60,000 nucleotides of DNA. Origin: Symsagittifera roscoffensis (taxonomy: Eukaryota; Xenacoelomorpha; Acoela; Convolutidae). Below, piece by piece: positions 59,595-60,000 of this stretch. A model generated the notes under the pieces. The model was not told the origin of the DNA. It saw only the letters and a list, made by a program, of their open reading frames with translations, and ran no database searches. A program made the position numbers and the translations under genes. The stretch covers positions 80,587,574 to 80,647,573 of the forward strand of contig NC_087063.1 of the NCBI RefSeq assembly GCF_963678635.1, written 5' to 3'. The first letter of the stretch is position 1, and each line of letters begins with the position of its first letter.

Positions 59595-60000
59595 AAGGTT
59601 TAGGATGACGGATGCAAAAGGTTGTTAAATGATTTCTATTTTCCTAAACTGTTAGTTCTTACGATTTTTTGGTTAGCTTAACCTGGGTCTATTTGTTCAG
59701 GGTTGGAGAGAAAAGTATATCGATTCCGAAGAATGATTTTTTACTTTCTCGTGGCTAGTATAAGTTAAGGTGTTAACTTACTTAATCTTACTTAGGGGTA
59801 GTGATTGTGTTCAAGGGTTGGAGAATAGTAAATCGATCCACAAGGTTCAGGTATAATTAGAACGCGAGTAGTTCGTTAGATACTATTTTAAACTTACTAA
59901 GTCTAAGATTTATCCTGGGTCTGTTAAGAGGGGGGGGGGGGTCAAGTGAAGGATGAATAACCGAAGTTCTTCACTGTTTATCCTAATTTGAATGATTAGT
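59595..60000 (-). repeat. Element C leader with repeated hairpin motifs (continues outside the window)
   Basis: On the plus strand GGTTGGAGAGAAAAGTATAT (about 59702) and GGTTGGAGAATAGTAAATCG (about 59818) start two related units. GAGAAAAGTA pairs with TACTTTCTC in the first and AATAGTA with TACTATT in the second. ATTAAGTAAGTTAA-type words on the sense strand match the BEL leader units at 17727-18236. The G-run near 59931 separates a third, less clear part. No ORF is seen. Confidence 0.55.

Larger units (their letters stand above)
42739..60000 (-). mobile_element. Element C: Gypsy-type retroelement of more than 17 kb with glycoprotein and several extra genes (5' LTR outside the window)
   Basis: Minus-strand order: leader (60000-59595), ORF1 (59594-59238), gag (59295-56629), pol (56628-51325), two mini membrane ORFs (50726-50311), two ATG-less frames (50305-49170), glycoprotein (49182-46564), a 601-residue protein (46567-44762), a 3' untranslated region and the 3' LTR. 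Domain order protease-RT-RNase H-integrase places pol with Ty3/Gypsy. The glycoprotein makes it errantivirus- or retrovirus-like in layout. All long frames are open, with no frameshift inside a recognised domain, so the copy may be intact and recent. An old truncated relative lies at 21035-22178. Confidence 0.85.

Noticed and set aside
1-60000. CRISPR arrays, bacterial operons, or an alternative genetic code reading TGA as Trp
   Set aside because: No spaced direct repeats of CRISPR type. All intact proteins use TGG for Trp and end at standard stops. Splicing and LTR elements show a eukaryotic nuclear genome.

Overview
The window is AT-rich animal DNA made almost entirely of transposable elements. 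BEL/Pao retrotransposons occur only in animals. That, the several Gypsy-type elements, the small terminal-inverted-repeat (MITE) elements and one spliced gene fragment point to an invertebrate genome. I cannot name the species. I have an unverified recollection of element B proteins from nematode genomes, but nothing here proves a nematode. No bacterial genes, CRISPR array or rRNA were seen.

Layout. Positions 1-1360 hold the 3' end of a large LTR element (copy A, plus strand). Positions 3909-5480 hold a decayed LINE (minus). From 6.2 to 9.1 kb are MITEs, and from 9.2 to 10.6 kb an AT-rich GATTATAATCGATT-type repeat. Positions 10631-19246 are a nearly complete BEL/Pao element (minus) with 98% identical LTRs, a 5-bp GATTA target duplication, a primer site and one 2200-codon frame broken by three stop codons. 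From 19.4 to 20.9 kb are more MITEs. Positions 21035-22178 are a truncated plus-strand relative (C') of the large element at the right end. It is cut off at 22179 by the LTR of element B. Element B (about 22179-37304, minus) is a large, decayed Gypsy-type element. It has gag, protease and RT-RNase H, the last present twice as a perfect 1.35-kb tandem repeat, no visible integrase, and a very long C-terminal region of unknown function. Positions 37.3-42.7 kb are mostly non-coding, with a 200-N gap, a foldback element, a 411-bp hAT-like MITE, and two matching exons of what may be the only host gene.

The most interesting region is element C (42739 to beyond 60000, minus strand), a Gypsy-type element of more than 17 kb. 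In transcription order it carries: a leader with hairpin repeats; a small basic ORF1; a gag frame with no ATG that overlaps ORF1; a 1620-aa pol in the same frame as gag, separated by a single TAA; two very small membrane proteins overlapping by ATGA; two overlapping ATG-less Pro/Gln/Ser-rich frames; an 872-aa glycoprotein with signal peptide and membrane anchor; and an unrecognised 601-aa protein whose ATG overlaps the glycoprotein stop as ATGA. The long frames are uninterrupted, so these overlaps look like working expression devices (frameshift, readthrough, splicing or reinitiation) rather than decay.

A second notable signal is in the leaders. The BEL leader has three tandem units of about 195 bp, each with a stem whose two arms change together. 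The element C leader has similar repeats, sharing a GGTTGGAGA...ATCG motif, although the two elements belong to different superfamilies.
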